In this document: positions 10,952-22,830 of the stretch, in pieces | How the letters are laid out: the number at the start of each line of letters is the position of its first letter | Numbering within the stretch: position 1 is the stretch's first letter | Assembly (NCBI GenBank): GCA_024291935.2 | Contig: JAGTYA010000025.1 | Coordinates: 5,849,501-5,913,500 of the forward strand | Length of the DNA: 64,000 nucleotides | Reading direction: 5' to 3' | DNA from: Okapia johnstoni | Taxonomy: Eukaryota > Chordata > Mammalia > Artiodactyla > Giraffidae | Notes under the pieces: generated by a model | Database searches by the model: none | What the model was told of the DNA's origin: nothing | Seen by the model: the letters and a program-made list of their open reading frames with translations, nothing else | Position numbers and translations under genes: made by a program

Positions 10952-11078
10952 CTGGGACTTCTCTGGCAGTCCAGTGGTGAAGCCTAGGTGCCGCCAATGC
11001 AGGGGGCACAGGTTCGATCCCTGGTCAGAGAACTAGAGTCCACATGCCATGTGGCATGGCCAAAAAGTTAAAAAAAAA
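10952..11078 (+). mobile_element. CHR-type SINE, short
   Basis: 'tgggacttctctggcagtcc', 'caggttcgatccctggtcag' and 'catgtggcatggccaaaaag' with an A tail. Confidence 0.83.
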
Positions 11079-11115
11079 ATCCTGGGGGGAGGGATAACCT
11101 AGGAGATTGGGATTA

Positions 11116-11333
11116 AGATGTGTGCTTAGTCGTTCAGTTGTGTCTGACTCTTTGTGACTTCATGGGCTGCAACCTGCCAAGCTCCTCTGTCCATGGGATT
11201 CTTCAGGCAAGAATACTGGCATGAGTTGCCATTTCCTCTTCTGGGAGATCTTCCTGACCCAGGGATCAAACCCTCCCCTCCCGTGTCTCCTGCATTGGCA
11301 GGTGGATTCTTCACTCATTGAGCCATCAGGGAT
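11116..11333 (-). mobile_element. Bov-tA type SINE
   Basis: In reverse orientation: 'cgttcagttgtgtctgactc', 'aggcaagaatactggcatg', 'cctgacccagggatcaaac' and 'ctgcattggcaggtggattc'. Confidence 0.88.
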
Positions 11334-11545
11334 TAACATATACGCTCTACTATATATAAAACAGATAATCAACGAGACCTGCTGTACAACACAGGGAACT
11401 CTCCTCAACACTCTGTAATAACCTATATGGGAAAAGAATCCAAAAAAGAATAGATCTATGTCTATGTCTAACTGAGCCAGGCTGCTGTACACCTAAAACA
11501 CAACACTGTAATCAACCACATTCCAATATGAAGTGAGAATTTTAA
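11334..11545 (+). mobile_element. L1 3' end fragment
   Basis: 'ctgctgtacaacacaggg', 'gtaataacctatatggg', 'ctgctgtacacctaaaacac' and 'actgtaatcaaccacattcc' follow the L1 3' terminus. Confidence 0.72.
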
Positions 11546-12829
11546 AAATTAGTCCTGTGGCCATGTTGTGAGTGTGGAGTTTTGTGTGAGTTTAAGCATG
11601 TTAAACATACTAACATACTATTTCATTGCATGTAAATATTTAAAATATGCCATAAACTTTGAACTCTATTCTGATGCTATTTGTTTTCAAATATACTGGG
11701 AACCTCAACAAGTCAAAGCAGCCAGGACCTCTCTTGACCTTACGAGGCGCCATCAGCTGGGGATCTGGGAAAAAAGAAGTTAAAAAAGAGCGTGTGTCTC
11801 TGTTCTTCAGCCCAGTCCCCGAAGAGAGGATCAGAATCTGGAACAGGCTGATGAAGGATTTAGGACACGGCACGGGGTTCCAGTGAGAACAGAGAGGGAG
11901 GGTGCATCCAGCCCACCCAGGGCTGGCCCTCTGTTCTGTGGGCTCCAGAAATTTCCATTGCTCTTGCTAAGTATCCTGTCTTCTTTGTGAGACTGGAGAT
12001 CCATAGTTGTAGGAAAATGAGATGCCCAATTTTTGTTAAGCAAATGAATTTCGTGATCAAGGGCTTTCCATTTGCAGAGCGTATTTGAATATAAAGATAA
12101 GATATGTATTTGTCTCTCGTGTAAAAGATGCCTGGGATGTGAAGGATGGTGCTCAGTCAGGGGGCCACCTCAACCCTCTCCTCGCTGCTCATCACAGACG
12201 TTCCATTGACTCCTCGGGCCATGTGGTGATCACCACCGACCCCAGGTCCCGCCTGCTGGAGTCCGGGCCACCATCAGAAGACTGACCCTACTGTCTCTGT
12301 CTCAAACGCTAATTCTCGGGAAGAAGCCCTGATTGGCCCGAGGTTAGGTCAGGTGATTCCTCAGCTCACTCACTGTTGTCGAGGGGTGGCCGTTGCCCTG
12401 TATTAACAAGGGCTCTGTGAACTAAGGAGACACCACAAACAGGGAGGGAAAATGTCACAACCCTTCCAGTCTGCTCTACAAGGGAGGGAATAGGATTTTC
12501 CGTGGCCCCTCTTTGGCTCATGGAGAGACTTTGGGGGAGAGAAGCACATGTCCTTGACCCTGGGCTCCACACACGAGTGTGGTAGGAGGTACTCGAAGCT
12601 GCGAGAGCCAACAGGCGTCATTTACTTCTCAGCCAGTTCTTTGTGGTGCTAACAGTGAGGCCCTGGAGCCGATGGAAACAACCCATTAGCCTTTTGGTTA
12701 TTAGCCTAGCCACCACACCCCTGCTGCTAACACACACATGCGACTCGCAGTCGAGTAAAGGGGGACATGATAGTCCTCTGTACAACAGAGGCACAGGCAT
12801 TTTCAGGGAGTGTGTTATGGAGGTAAGGT
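11546..12829. other. Intergenic, no gene seen
   Basis: This is mixed-composition sequence with only short open frames on both strands and no recognised protein or RNA gene. I cannot assign repeats confidently. Confidence 0.4.
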
Positions 12830-13700
12830 AATATTTAAGGGGAGATCTGAAGGCTGAGAAAAAGCCAAGCCCTCAGACATCAGGCGAACATTCCTGCAGA
12901 GGGAAGGCGGCCCCCAGCCCTGGGGCAGCAAGGCCAGTCAAGTGTGGCTGGAGCTCCGGGAGCACTGGGAGAGGGGTGCTGAGCGCCGCAGGGCTGGAGC
13001 AGAGGAGAGCTTTCATAGCTGAATTTGGCCTTGAGTGTTGTTAAAGCATGGCTTCCTGGGTGGCAGAAGTGGTAAAGAAGCCGCCTGCTAATGCAGGAGA
13101 CATAAGAGATGTGGGTTCGATCCTTGGGTCGGGAAGATCCCCCTGGAGAATCCCACGGACAGAGGAGCCTGGCAGGCTACCGTCCACAGGGTCGCGAAGA
13201 GTTGGACACGACCGAAACGACTTAGCACACCTGTGCGTTGTTAAAGCAAGTAGTGATCTGAACTAAAAACACTGGATGGACTGGAGATAACTCGGGAGAT
13301 TGTGGATGGAGATGTGGGAGGCAAGGAAAAGGAGAGAACCAAGGAGAATTCCTAAGTTTCCCATTTGAGCAATTGGATGGTTGGGTGATGGGTGATGCTC
13401 ATTTACTGGAGGGTAACAGGGTTGGAGGGAGACATCAAGAGAAGAGGCGAAGAAGCCAGCTGAGTGGCCAGAAGGGAGGTCTGGCTGGACATTAGGTCTG
13501 GAGTCTCTGGTGTTGGAAGTCATGAGCCTGAGGGAGCCCACCTGGACGGGGGTGGGGAGGTGGCACGTAGCTAGAGGACACACAGCCCAGGACCAGATCT
13601 TGAAGCGCTCAGAGTGAGGCAAGGGCCGGAGGAGGAGACTGAGGCAGAGTGGCCAGGGAGCTCCCAGGAGAAGAGGGGAAAGAGGACGTGACATTAACAG
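12830..13700 (-). mobile_element. L2-like remnant interrupted by a Bov-tA SINE
   Basis: Text such as 'acattcctgcagagggaagg', 'gtgtggctggagctccggg' and 'ggtctggagtctctggtgtt' resembles reverse-oriented old L2/CR1-type repeat sequence. The identification is weak; the SINE at 13049-13236 is clear. Confidence 0.4.
13049..13236 (+). mobile_element. Bov-tA SINE with intact target-site duplication
   Basis: The head is 'ggcttcctgggtggcag', the B-box 'gggttcgatccttgggtcgg' and the body 'gacagaggagcctggcaggc'. GTTGTTAAAGCA (12 bp) is repeated exactly at 13037-13048 and 13237-13248. Confidence 0.9.
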
Positions 13701-15016
13701 GAAGGTCTATCCCTGTCGTGGGTCTGCACCATGGAGGTCACTGGCCAGGTGTCATGGGGACATGGGCTGGCTCTGTTTCATTTGGGTAATAAGGAAGTGG
13801 GTGACGCCAGGGCAGAGGGTTTGGGGATCTTTGTGCTATGTTTGCGGAGCAACATGAAAAAGGAAAACAGTGCCTGTGACATTTACATCAAACAGCATGG
13901 TTGGGGTGTGAGCTCAGAGGGCAGCCTGAGAAACTGTGAACTGGGGACCTGAGTGTGAAGCCACTCCCCATCGCCACCCCCTCCCGCCCCACCCCCAGGA
14001 GGAGAAGGGCCTGGCCACGTGGAGAACCTGAGCCCTACAGACAGGAAGGAGGAGCGCCCTGTTTATTTCTGTCTGCCTGATTTCACATCTGCTGACATCT
14101 TCACACCCACCCCCCTCCCCTTCTTGAAGTCTCAATGGTTTAGGAGCTAAAAATGTAGCCCTGAGGCCAAAGCTATGTGTCATGCTTGGTCAGTCTGGCA
14201 CAAGCAGCCTACCAGGGAACTCAAGATGCGACATGCTGAGAAGTAAAAAGGTTCACGAGCCTCTAAACCTATAAAAACACAAATCGCCAAAGATGGAAAA
14301 GATGTACCCCACGCCCTCCGAGCGCTGCAACCGACAGGTGGGGCAGGCATCCACCGGGCACCCAGCACATCCGAGGGCTGGCTGGAGCCATTATTTCTTT
14401 TTCCTGTCAAAATAAGTGGGCCTTTGGGGTTGAAAATGATTTCATGGTTTCATTTCCTTCGAGGACATCCAGCTCTCATTGATGTGAACATGCTTTATGG
14501 AAACTCCTACTGCAGCGGGCGGGCTCTCCTGGGTGACCCTCATCCTAGGCGAGCAGGGAGGCCAGGGCCCCTGTCCTGCAGCCCCCACCCAATGGTGGGC
14601 TGACCAGGCTGGGATTCCCCAGACCCCAGGGTTCTTCCGCTGATAGGGCCCAAGCTTACTGCTGGGCTGTGAGAGAACGGCTGGGCCTGGTGACCTTGGG
14701 CAGGCCCTCCAATCTCCTACTGTGGAGAGCAGGACTGCCTGATGCTCCATTGCCAGGCTCTGAGCCCAGGGGCGTGAGGCCACACATCCCTCTGCGCTAA
14801 GACAGGCCTGTTCCTGGGAGATGCGGGACTCCTCTGCAGGCAACTCTAGCCTGAGGAAGACCTTCCTTTGCCCTTCCTTCTCTCCTTCCCCGGCATTAAA
14901 CAGCATCTTCGTCTGCGGGTTCTCCGAGCCTCCTACATCTCCCAATCGTTCTATGCAGGTGTTTACTCCAAGACTCTCTCGCACTTGGAATCTCATCTTG
15001 GTATCTGTGCCTCAGA
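13701..15016. other. Intergenic, no gene seen
   Basis: No conserved coding frame is present. The minus-strand open frame at 14442-14996 (184 codons) and others nearby have no recognisable domain, no splice signals in register and no homology I know. Confidence 0.4.
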
Positions 15017-15025
15017 GGACCCAAG

Positions 15026-15237
15026 CTGGGCTTCCCAGGTGGCTCAGTGGTAAAGAATTTGCCTGCCAATGCAGGAGATGCAGGTTCAATCCCTGGGTTG
15101 GGAAGATGCCCTGGAGAAGGAAATGGCACCCCACTCCAGTGTTCTTGCCTAGAGAATCTCATGGACAGAAGAGCCTGGTGGGCTACAGTCCAGGGAGTCT
15201 CAAAGAGTCAGACACAACTGAGCATGCACACACATGT
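15026..15237 (+). mobile_element. Bov-tA SINE with target-site duplication
   Basis: This is a full head and body: 'gcttcccaggtggctcag', 'gcctgccaatgcaggagatg', 'aggaaatggcaccccactcc' and 'gtcagacacaactgagc'. GGACCCAAG occurs at 15017-15025 and 15238-15246. Confidence 0.9.
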
Positions 15238-15328
15238 GGACCCAAGTTAGCACCCCTGGAGCTTCCAGAAATTGACAGGAGTGCTGTGCACAGCACCAGT
15301 GTTCATTGCCTAGAGGGCAGGGTCACTC

Positions 15329-15445
15329 TTTTTTTTATTCTTAATTGGAGGATAATTGCTTTACAATACTGTGTTGATTTCTGCCATCCATCAACATGAA
15401 TCAGCCATAGGTATACCTATACGCCCTCCGTCTTGAACCTCCCTC
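15329..15445 (-). mobile_element. L1 3' end fragment
   Basis: In reverse orientation: 'ttcttaattggaggataat', 'tttacaatactgtgttg' and 'catgaatcagccatagg'. Confidence 0.72.
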
Positions 15446-15598
15446 CTCAAGGCCAGTCTTATGCACACTCTTATGTCAAAGCCCGTCTCTAACTGGGGTC
15501 ATCCCTCTCTCCCCTTCTGAAGAGACACAGATTCCCTCACAAGGGTTGCATGTGGCATCCCCGTGCCTCTTGGTGCCGGCTGAGCCCCAGCCTGTCTT

Positions 15599-15776
15599 AA
15601 TCCATCCACCCAAGTCACAGCGTGTCCCCGTGATGGGCTCTGTAATCCATCCACCCACGTCACTGCGTGTCCCCGTGACGGGCTCTGTAATCCATCCACC
15701 CATGTCACCGCGTGTCCCCGTGACGGGCTCTGTAATCCATCCTCCCACGTCACCGGGTGTCCCCGTGACGGGCTCC
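15599..15776. repeat. 45-bp minisatellite, about 4 copies
   Basis: Copies begin at 15599, 15644, 15689 and 15734. Each starts AATCCATCC and ends with a 'gtgtccccgtgacgggctc' core, with a few substitutions between copies. Because 45 is a multiple of three, all frames give repetitive open reading frames; these are artefacts of the array. Confidence 0.95.
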
Positions 15777-16067
15777 TGGGTTAGCCGGTGATTCCAGTGT
15801 GAGGGGACAAGTGACCTCACACTGAGGAACACAAAGGGCACTGGCACGCAGTCGGCAGTCCCTCCTCCTGTTTGTCGGGGAATGTGACTTTAACCGGGGA
15901 TTCTGGGTGCCAGGAGATTAGAGAAGAGGGATGGGAGAGGAGGAGGGGTGTAACCGGGTTATTTTACCACTTACCAAGGGGAGGTGTGGGAGCGGCGGCG
16001 TGTGGAACGTGGGCAGGAGGTTAGAGAAACCAGACAGGAAGGAGCAGCTGAAGATCTGCACTGGGCT

Positions 16068-16740
16068 GAACAGTGGCCACCCCACCCCGCTGAATTCACG
16101 TCCTTCCTGGAACCTCACAATGTAACATTATTTAGAAATAGAGAAGTTGCAGATGTCTTCAGTCAAAAGGATGTCGAACTGGGGACTTCCCTGGTGGTCC
16201 AGTGGCTAAGACTCTGCACTCCTAATGCAGGGCGACAGGGTTCGATCCCTGGTCAGGGAACGAGATCCTGCATGCCACATCTAAGAGTTCGAGTGCCACA
16301 ACTAAAGATCGTGCATGCCACAACGAAGATCAAAGATCCCTCAAGCCGCAACTGAGACCCAGCACAGCCAAAACAATAAATATTTTTAAAAAGATGACGT
16401 CAAACCAGAGTAGGGTGGACTCTAAATCCAACATGACTGGTGTCCCTACAAGAAGAGGAGAGACACAGAAGTTGGGAGGAGAGACCATATGGAGTCAGAG
16501 GCAGAGGTTGGAGCAATCTGAGGGAGAGTGAGGAATGAGAACGTTGCAGGCAACCACCGGAAACGAGGGAGAGGCAAAGATTCTCCCATAGCGCCTTCGG
16601 AAGGGGCATGGCCCGGCTGCCAACCCTGACTTTGGGCTTCAGGTCTCCAGAGCCATGAGAGAAAAGATGTTTGTAGCTTAAAGCATGGAGTTTGTGGTCC
16701 GTTGTTATGGTAGCCCTGGGAAATGATACTGCAGAGTCCC
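16068..16740 (+). mobile_element. MaLR-type (ERVL) solo LTR split by a CHR SINE
   Basis: 'tggtgtccctacaagaagag', 'aggtctccagagccatgag' and 'gttatggtagccctggg' follow the end of a MaLR-like LTR. A 5' part with 'acctcacaatgtaacattat' lies before the SINE at 16179-16395. No viral coding sequence is present. Confidence 0.6.
16179..16395 (+). mobile_element. CHR-type SINE
   Basis: 'ggggacttccctggtggtcc', 'gggttcgatccctggtcag', 'ccgcaactgagacccagcac' and an A/T-rich tail. It splits the LTR-like element. Confidence 0.9.
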
Positions 16741-16769
16741 ACGGTGAGGCACATTGGTGAAAGCATTGT

Positions 16770-17150
16770 AACAACAGCTCATTCATTCACTCAACAATTA
16801 TTTACTTGCACCTAGTCAGTGCCTGGCCCTGTGCTCAGTGCCCAGGAAGCCTCGGGAATGAAGTAGATGTGCCCCTGGCCCGGTGGAGCCCCCAGCTAAC
16901 AGGAGACAGATGCGCCTGGGACAGTTGTGCAATGGATGGAGAATCACGAGTTGTAAAAAGTGCTGGGGAAGGCAAAGAACATGTTCTTGTGAAAGCAATC
17001 GGGCATGAGGGACAGGTGAGGAGTGGAGTAGTCAGGGAGGACTCTGCCAGGAGGTGACACTTCAACCAGGACTGTGTTGGAGGTGACGGGGAAGAACTAG
17101 AGGAAAGGTGGCTGGGCATCTGGACCAAGCGGGCGGCGGGGCAGAGCTCA
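16770..17150 (-). mobile_element. L2-like LINE remnant
   Basis: In reverse orientation: 'attcattcactcaacaatt', 'cctggccctgtgctcagtgc' and 'aggaggtgacacttcaacc' match the old mammalian L2 3' region. Confidence 0.5.
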
Positions 17151-17261
17151 CTCTTCAGGAACTGAAAGAGGGTGTGGCTGAGCTCATGAGCTGGGTGGGG
17201 TGCAGCTGGGAGAGGGAGGCAACCTCCTAGGGCTTACTGGGGTTCTGGATTCAAAATCAGT

Positions 17262-17560
17262 GAGAACTTCCCAGGTGGTACAATGGATAGGAACCTGCTT
17301 ACCAATGCAGGGGACATGGCTTCAATCCCTGCTCTGGGAAGATTCCACATACCATAGAGCAACTAAGCCCACACGCCACAACTACTGAACCCAGGTGCTG
17401 CAACTACTGAAGCCCACGTGCCTAGAGCCCGGGCTCCCCAACAAGAGAAGCCATCACAACAGCACCACATCGAAGAGCAGCCTCTGCTCACTGCAACTGG
17501 AGAAAGCCCGTCCCTGGAAACAGACCCAGCACAACCAAAATCAGTGAATTAATCAACAAA
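17262..17560 (+). mobile_element. CHR-type SINE, long form
   Basis: 'gagaacttcccaggtggtac', 'caatgcaggggacatggctt', 'ctaagcccacacgccacaac' and 'gacccagcacaacc' mark a full-length, diverged copy. Confidence 0.85.
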
Positions 17561-18251
17561 AAGACCAGTGAGAACACTCCCAGTTAGACCCTCCCCCAAG
17601 TTGGTGAATTCTAAAACAGGGAGAAGAGGGTGGAGGCCCAGATGAAAAGCCATGATGAAGTGTTGTCATCTCCTGGGCAGCAGTGGGTCACCTTAGCAGG
17701 AAATGCACCCTACACTCCTTCTTCAAGTGTGTGCAGACTTCAGACCGAGTCTATATGGAGAAACAGGCCTACATCTGGCCTCCAAATTGAGAGAAAAAGG
17801 CAGGAAAGCGGAGGGTGGAGGGACCACCCTTCTGCTCTTTACAGTAAAGCACCCTGACTGACCTCTGAGGCTGGGTGGTGCCTCTGCAAGTGTGGGTGCC
17901 TTATTCAGGGGCGGTGTTTAGAGAAGAAACTTCCTCTGGGTCTCAGCTCTCTCAGCACTGCCCTGGATCTCAGAGGCCCTGCTGCTCCTGCATGTGGGTG
18001 TCTCTTCCCTACACAGAAAGGAGGAACCTGGGAGGAAAAGCTGGGAAGATCGAGAAGCGGGTCTCCCGTGGAGGGTCACAGACAGTGGCACTCAGCAGGG
18101 CTTCCCTCTCCTCTCCTGTGACTCGGCAGGAGCAGGCCAGGACCCTGGGGGAGAGACATCCTCAGCACCTCTGGCTTCAACTGAAGTCTCACTGTCCTGT
18201 GTGGGTCTCCATTTTTATGTCTATGCGCCTCTCATCTCTTTACTTGATAGT
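17561..18251. other. Intergenic, no gene seen
   Basis: This is sequence between a CHR SINE and a BovB copy. The long plus-strand open frame from 17875 runs directly into the BovB sequence, and its first part is not recognised. I treat it as chance read-through. Confidence 0.4.
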
Positions 18252-18989
18252 ATTCTTCTTGATGAAAGTGAAAGTGGAGAGTGAAAAAGTTGGCTTAAAG
18301 CTCAACATTCAGAAAACTAAGATCATGGCATCTGGTCCCATCACTTCATGGCAGATAGATGGGGAAACGGTGGAAACAGTGGCTGACTTTATTTTTCTGG
18401 GCTCCAAACTCACTGCAGATGGTGACTGCAGCCATGAAATTAAAAGACACTTACTCCTTGGAAGGAAAGTTATGACCAACCTAGATAGCATATTAAAAAG
18501 CAGAGACATTATTTTGTCAACAAAGGTCCGTCTAGTCAAGGCTATGGTTTTTCCAGTGGTCGTGTATAGATGTGAGAGTTGGACGGTGAAGAAAGCTGAG
18601 CGCCGAAGAATTGATGCTTTTGAAATGTGGTGCTGGAGAAGACTCTTGAGAGTCCCTTGGACTGCAAAAAGATCCAACCAGTCCATCCTAAAGGAGATCA
18701 GTCCTGGGTGTTCATTGGAAGGTCTGATGTTGAAGCTGCAACTCCAATACTTTGGCCACCTGATGCAAAGAGCTGACTCATTGGAAAAGACCCTGATGCT
18801 GGGAAAGATTGAGGGCAGGAGGAGAAGGGGACAACAGAGGATGAGATGGCTGGATGGCATCACCAACTCGATGGACATGGGTTTGGGTGGACTCAGGGAG
18901 TTGGTGATGGACAAGGAGGCCTGGCGTGCTGCAGCTCATGGGGTCGCAAAGAGTTGGACACAACTGAGCAACTGAACTGAACTGATTCA
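18252..18989 (+). mobile_element. BovB LINE, 5'-truncated, open frame intact to the ORF end
   Basis: This encodes the BovB C-terminal segment ([80 protein letters not shown]) in one uninterrupted frame to the stop near 18975, then the usual tail. It lacks the polymerase catalytic motif and endonuclease, so it cannot be active. Confidence 0.93.
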
Positions 18990-19094
18990 TTCACCCGCTC
19001 ACTCATTTTTTCAACCAATATCCATTGTAATCAATATTTGAACTGCAAATAGCATCAACCTCAAACAAAACCAGGATCTTTAACATGGCTGAAC

Positions 19095-19330
19095 GGGCAC
19101 CCACCCACCTCTTCACGCTCCCCTGCCCTCACTCACTCTGTTCTGGTCACTCATGCCTTTCAGTTCCTCAATGATGCTGAGTACTTTCTTGTCACCAAGC
19201 ATTTGCACAGGCTGTCCCTCTGCTGGGACCACCCTACCTTCCAGTTTTTACCAACTCCCACTCCCTCTCAGAAGCTGGAGATCTCCCGTTAGTCCTCATC
19301 ATCTCCCCCCCACAGAAGCCAGTACATTGC
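19095..19330 (+). mobile_element. L2-like LINE 3' region
   Basis: 'tgccctcactcactctgttc', 'catttgcacaggctgtccct' and 'tgctgggaccaccctacctt' follow a common L2 3' consensus. Confidence 0.55.
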
Positions 19331-20554
19331 CATCTCACTTGGACATCATCCAGCTGCTACTGCTTCTGTCTTGAGTGTCAGGGGATCCATCACCACTCTT
19401 GGAAACCCACCACTCAGACTTGGGGACCACCATTTTCTCCAAAAATGGGTGGCCCGACCAGCCTCATTTTCATCATGTGACTCTGGCACGTAGACTGATG
19501 GAAATGTTCTTGGAAACAAGTTTACACAGTGAAACATTGGCAGGTGCCAATGTGCCATCAGTCAGTGAGAATGTCAGGAAGGCCAGCTCTGGGTCACCTG
19601 CTGCTCACCCCAACTCTCATCCAGTCCTCCTCCACAGGAAGTCAATGCCTACATCTTTCCTTCCTCCAGAGAATTCCCTAGTTCCATCTAGACAGGCACA
19701 GAATGCTCCAATATGCTTCTCTTCCCAGAACAACCATCCACAAAACCTGCCCAGCAAGGTCAGTGCTGGCGTCTCTGCCTTTGATCACTTTTTTGTCTCT
19801 TCTTCCTAACCACCTGACAGAGCTACGTCTTTCAGATGGGCCGGGTGTACGGATAAAGGACCTCTTTGCCCTGGGCCTGACTGAGGACCCAGTGCAAAAC
19901 CCTGTTCTAAATGCCATGTTGACCCTACACCCCTCTGGTAACACTCATCCAGACATCTGTTTGTTCATTCAAAAATAATTTAGTAAGTGTTGGTTTTTGA
20001 CCCAATTCACAACCACTATCTATTGAAGGGAAATAGTGAAGGATGAGACACCATCCTTGTTCTTAGGGGAACCTATGTGGTGAGGGGATGGAGTGGGGGC
20101 AGGAGAGAGTAGAAATCCAGGTCATTCCAAAGCAATGGGGCAAAGGCATGGAGGAAGGCGTGTGTAGCAGCAGTGGGGGAAGAACTCTAACGTAGCTAAG
20201 AGGTTCCAGGAAGGTTTCCTGGAGGGAAGCCTCGGAGGTGAAGAGCGGTTGGCCCGGTAAAGAAGAATTGTCATTTATAAATCTGGCAGAGTACCTGGGG
20301 ATGATGTTCAGAGCTGCTAGATCTCCTTGGCCACCTGTTCAGAGGCCATCTCTGCTGGAGGGAGGGGCCTGATACCCACTCAAGACTTGAAACTAAGTGA
20401 ACTGAAACTACCAAAGCTATGACTGAGTCCCTGAAGAGTTTAGCAAGTCCTTTCTGGGAAGACTACTACCCACCTCATCCTCTAGTGTGCTTTCATAACT
20501 ATACCTGGCATATGGTAAAAAAAAAAAAAAAAAAAAAAAGTTATGACACATGAA
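19331..20554. other. Intergenic, no gene seen; poly-A run
   Basis: No coding sequence is recognised. Part of 20040-20270 resembles reverse-oriented old L2 sequence. A 23-base A homopolymer sits at 20517-20539. Confidence 0.4.
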
Positions 20555-21111
20555 GAAGCGGGAAAATGTGATCCATCAAGAGAAAAGAAACAGATAACAG
20601 AAACACACATAGACACTCAGGTGTTGGAACATTTTAAAGATGAGGCATTTAAAATAACTTTAAATATGCTTAAAAAGTTATGTAAAAAGATAGACAAATA
20701 TAGGAAAAAATGACTAATGCAATAGAAAAATGAAAACCTATTTTCAAAAAGCAAATGGAAAAGTTTGAATTAAAGTATATGGTATCAGAAATGAAGGATT
20801 CCTTATATAAGTTTAACAGCAGACTAGGCACAGGGTAAGAAAGAATTGGTGAACTCACAGACATGCAAGTAAATATATAATTCATACGACCCAGGAATTA
20901 CAGTCTTGGGCATTTACCCCAGAGAAATAAATGCTTATGTTCACACAAAAGCCTATACATACATAGCTTTATTGGTAATAGCTAAAAACTGGAAACAACT
21001 CAGATGTCCTAAAGATAGTATGTATATACCATGGAATGCATCTCAGTAATAAAAAGGAACAGACTACTGATAAATGCAAAAACTTGCATGAACTTCAAGG
21101 GAATTGTGCTG

Positions 21112-21146
<35 letters not shown>

Positions 21147-21600
21147 CCAGTCCTAGAGGTTACATACCATATGATTCCATTTATGTAACATCTTTAAATG
21201 ACAAAATTATAGAGATGAAGAACAGATTAGTTATTGTCAGGGGCTAGGGATAGGGTGATGATGTGGTAGGAGGCAGGGTGGTTATAAAAAGGCAACCGAG
21301 GAATCCTTATACTCACTGTTCTGAATCTTGACCATGGTGGGGGACACATGAACCTACCATTGTAATCAAATTGCACTCAACTAAACACATGCACACACAT
21401 ACACCAGATCAGTACTAGTAAAACTGAGGAAATCTGAATAAGATCGGTGGATTCTATTAATATTATTATCCTGGTTGTGATATTGTACTGTAGTTCTGCA
21501 AGATGTTACCACTGGGGGAATGGCACAAGATCTGTTTGTATTATTTCTTACAAATGCATGTGATTTGATTTTTTGGAAAAGAAAGAAAAGAAAAAAACAG
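20555..21600 (+). mobile_element. Ancient L1M LINE, 3' untranslated region type
   Basis: 'gcatttaccccagagaaat', 'aaaactggaaacaactcag', 'ataaaaaggaacagac' and 'catatgattccatttatgta' are hallmark L1M 3' segments. A 31-base A run (21115-21145) sits where the consensus has only a short A-rich stretch. Confidence 0.75.
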
Positions 21601-22400
21601 AACAGAGTACCAGAAGACTGTGAGATAACATCAGTGATCTAACATAAATGCAAGTGACATATCAGAAAGGGAGGGGGGTAAAAAATGGGGCAGAAGAACT
21701 AAAGATTTAACAGTAGAGAGTCTCCCAAAATTGTTGAATGCTATCTCACAGATGCATGACTCTCATGAACCCAACCAGGGTAAAAACAAAGAAAACCATA
21801 TCCAGGGAGTGGGTATCCTCAGGGGGAATACCCTAGTCAAACCACAGAAACACACAGTAAAAGAGAAAACCTTAAAAGTAGCCAAAGGAAATAACATATC
21901 TTCAGTGGAATAATTAAAAGAATGATGACTAATGTTCATCAGAAACAATGAAAGCCAGAAATCAACAAAATGGCATCTAAAATGTTGAAAGAAATTTGTC
22001 CCCAAGATATCTATATCCAGTGAAAGTAGAGGAAGAACATTATTTTTTCACACAAAGGCTGACAAAACTTGACAGAATCTACTGCCAGCAGAAGCACTAT
22101 AAGAAACACCAAAGAAAATTCTTTAGGCCAATGGGAAATTATCTCAGATAGAAAGTCAGATCTGCAGGAAGAATCAAGAATACACAAAATGGTAGATATT
22201 TGGGTAAATAAAAAAGACAATATTTTTCTTTTTAACGCAAAAATAGTAAGCAATTTGTGTGGGATTTATAACAAAATAATCTGACAATAATTTGACAGAA
22301 GAGCAGGAGAGGATAGTTCTGTAAGAGTTCAGTCTGTCCACCGTCAAGTGATATAACATTAACTCAAGGAAGATGATTATCGGTTAGGCTTGCACGTTGC
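21601..22400 (+). mobile_element. L1-family remnant (ORF1/HAL1-like)
   Basis: 'aacccaaccagggtaaaaac', 'gtagccaaaggaaataaca', 'agaaacaatgaaagccagaa' and 'atgttgaaagaaatttgtcc' follow the order of old L1/HAL1 sequence. Stop codons and indels destroy the frame. Confidence 0.6.
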
Positions 22401-22469
22401 AATTTAAGATACCCACGAAAAATAACAGAAGGAAATATAATAAATACATTATCTATTAAATACTCATGA

Positions 22470-22600
22470 CAACCAGGCAGAATGGGCATTACCACACAAT
22501 TTCACAGGTAAAACTGAGGCTTGGAGAGGCTAAGGCTTTGCCTACAGGCACCAGATTGAAAACAGAGGCACCAGAACTCAACCCAAGTTTTCAGACCCCT
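22470..22600 (-). mobile_element. MIR SINE
   Basis: Reverse-oriented MIR core: 'atttcacaggtaaaactgag', 'gcttggagaggctaag' and 'ccagaactcaacccaag'. Confidence 0.6.
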
Positions 22601-22639
22601 CAAACCCAATGTCCCCTGTCATCATTCTGAGGTTCAACA

Positions 22640-22830
22640 AGCTTTCTCAGTGCAGGACCAGACAATAAATATTTTAGGCTTTGTGGGCCATAGAGTCTCT
22701 GTCACAACTACCGAACTCTGCAAAAACCACCACAGAAAATTCATAAATGGCAGTGTTGTGATAAAACTTTATTTATAAAAACAGGTCGAGGGCCAGATTT
22801 GGCCCATGGTTCACAGCTTCTCAGTCTTGC
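22640..22830. mobile_element. Ancient DNA-transposon-like fossil
   Basis: 'aataaatattttaggctttg', 'gtctctgtcacaactac', 'aaaactttatttataaaaac' and 'agatttggcccatggttc' match a common mammalian non-autonomous element, probably hAT-type. I am not sure of the family name. A 23-base T run follows at 22859-22881. Confidence 0.5.

Noticed and set aside
13129..13200. tRNA-like A/B-box sequences (ggttcgatcc) here and in many other SINEs
   Set aside because: They are tRNA-derived SINE heads without a cloverleaf or CCA-end context; no functional tRNA gene is supported.
14442..14996. 184-codon minus-strand open frame
   Set aside because: No domain, no homology recognised, and several overlapping frames on both strands are equally open.
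15599..15776. Regularly spaced repeat, considered as a CRISPR-like array
   Set aside because: Units are contiguous 45-mers without unique spacers, in a mammalian genome; it is a minisatellite.
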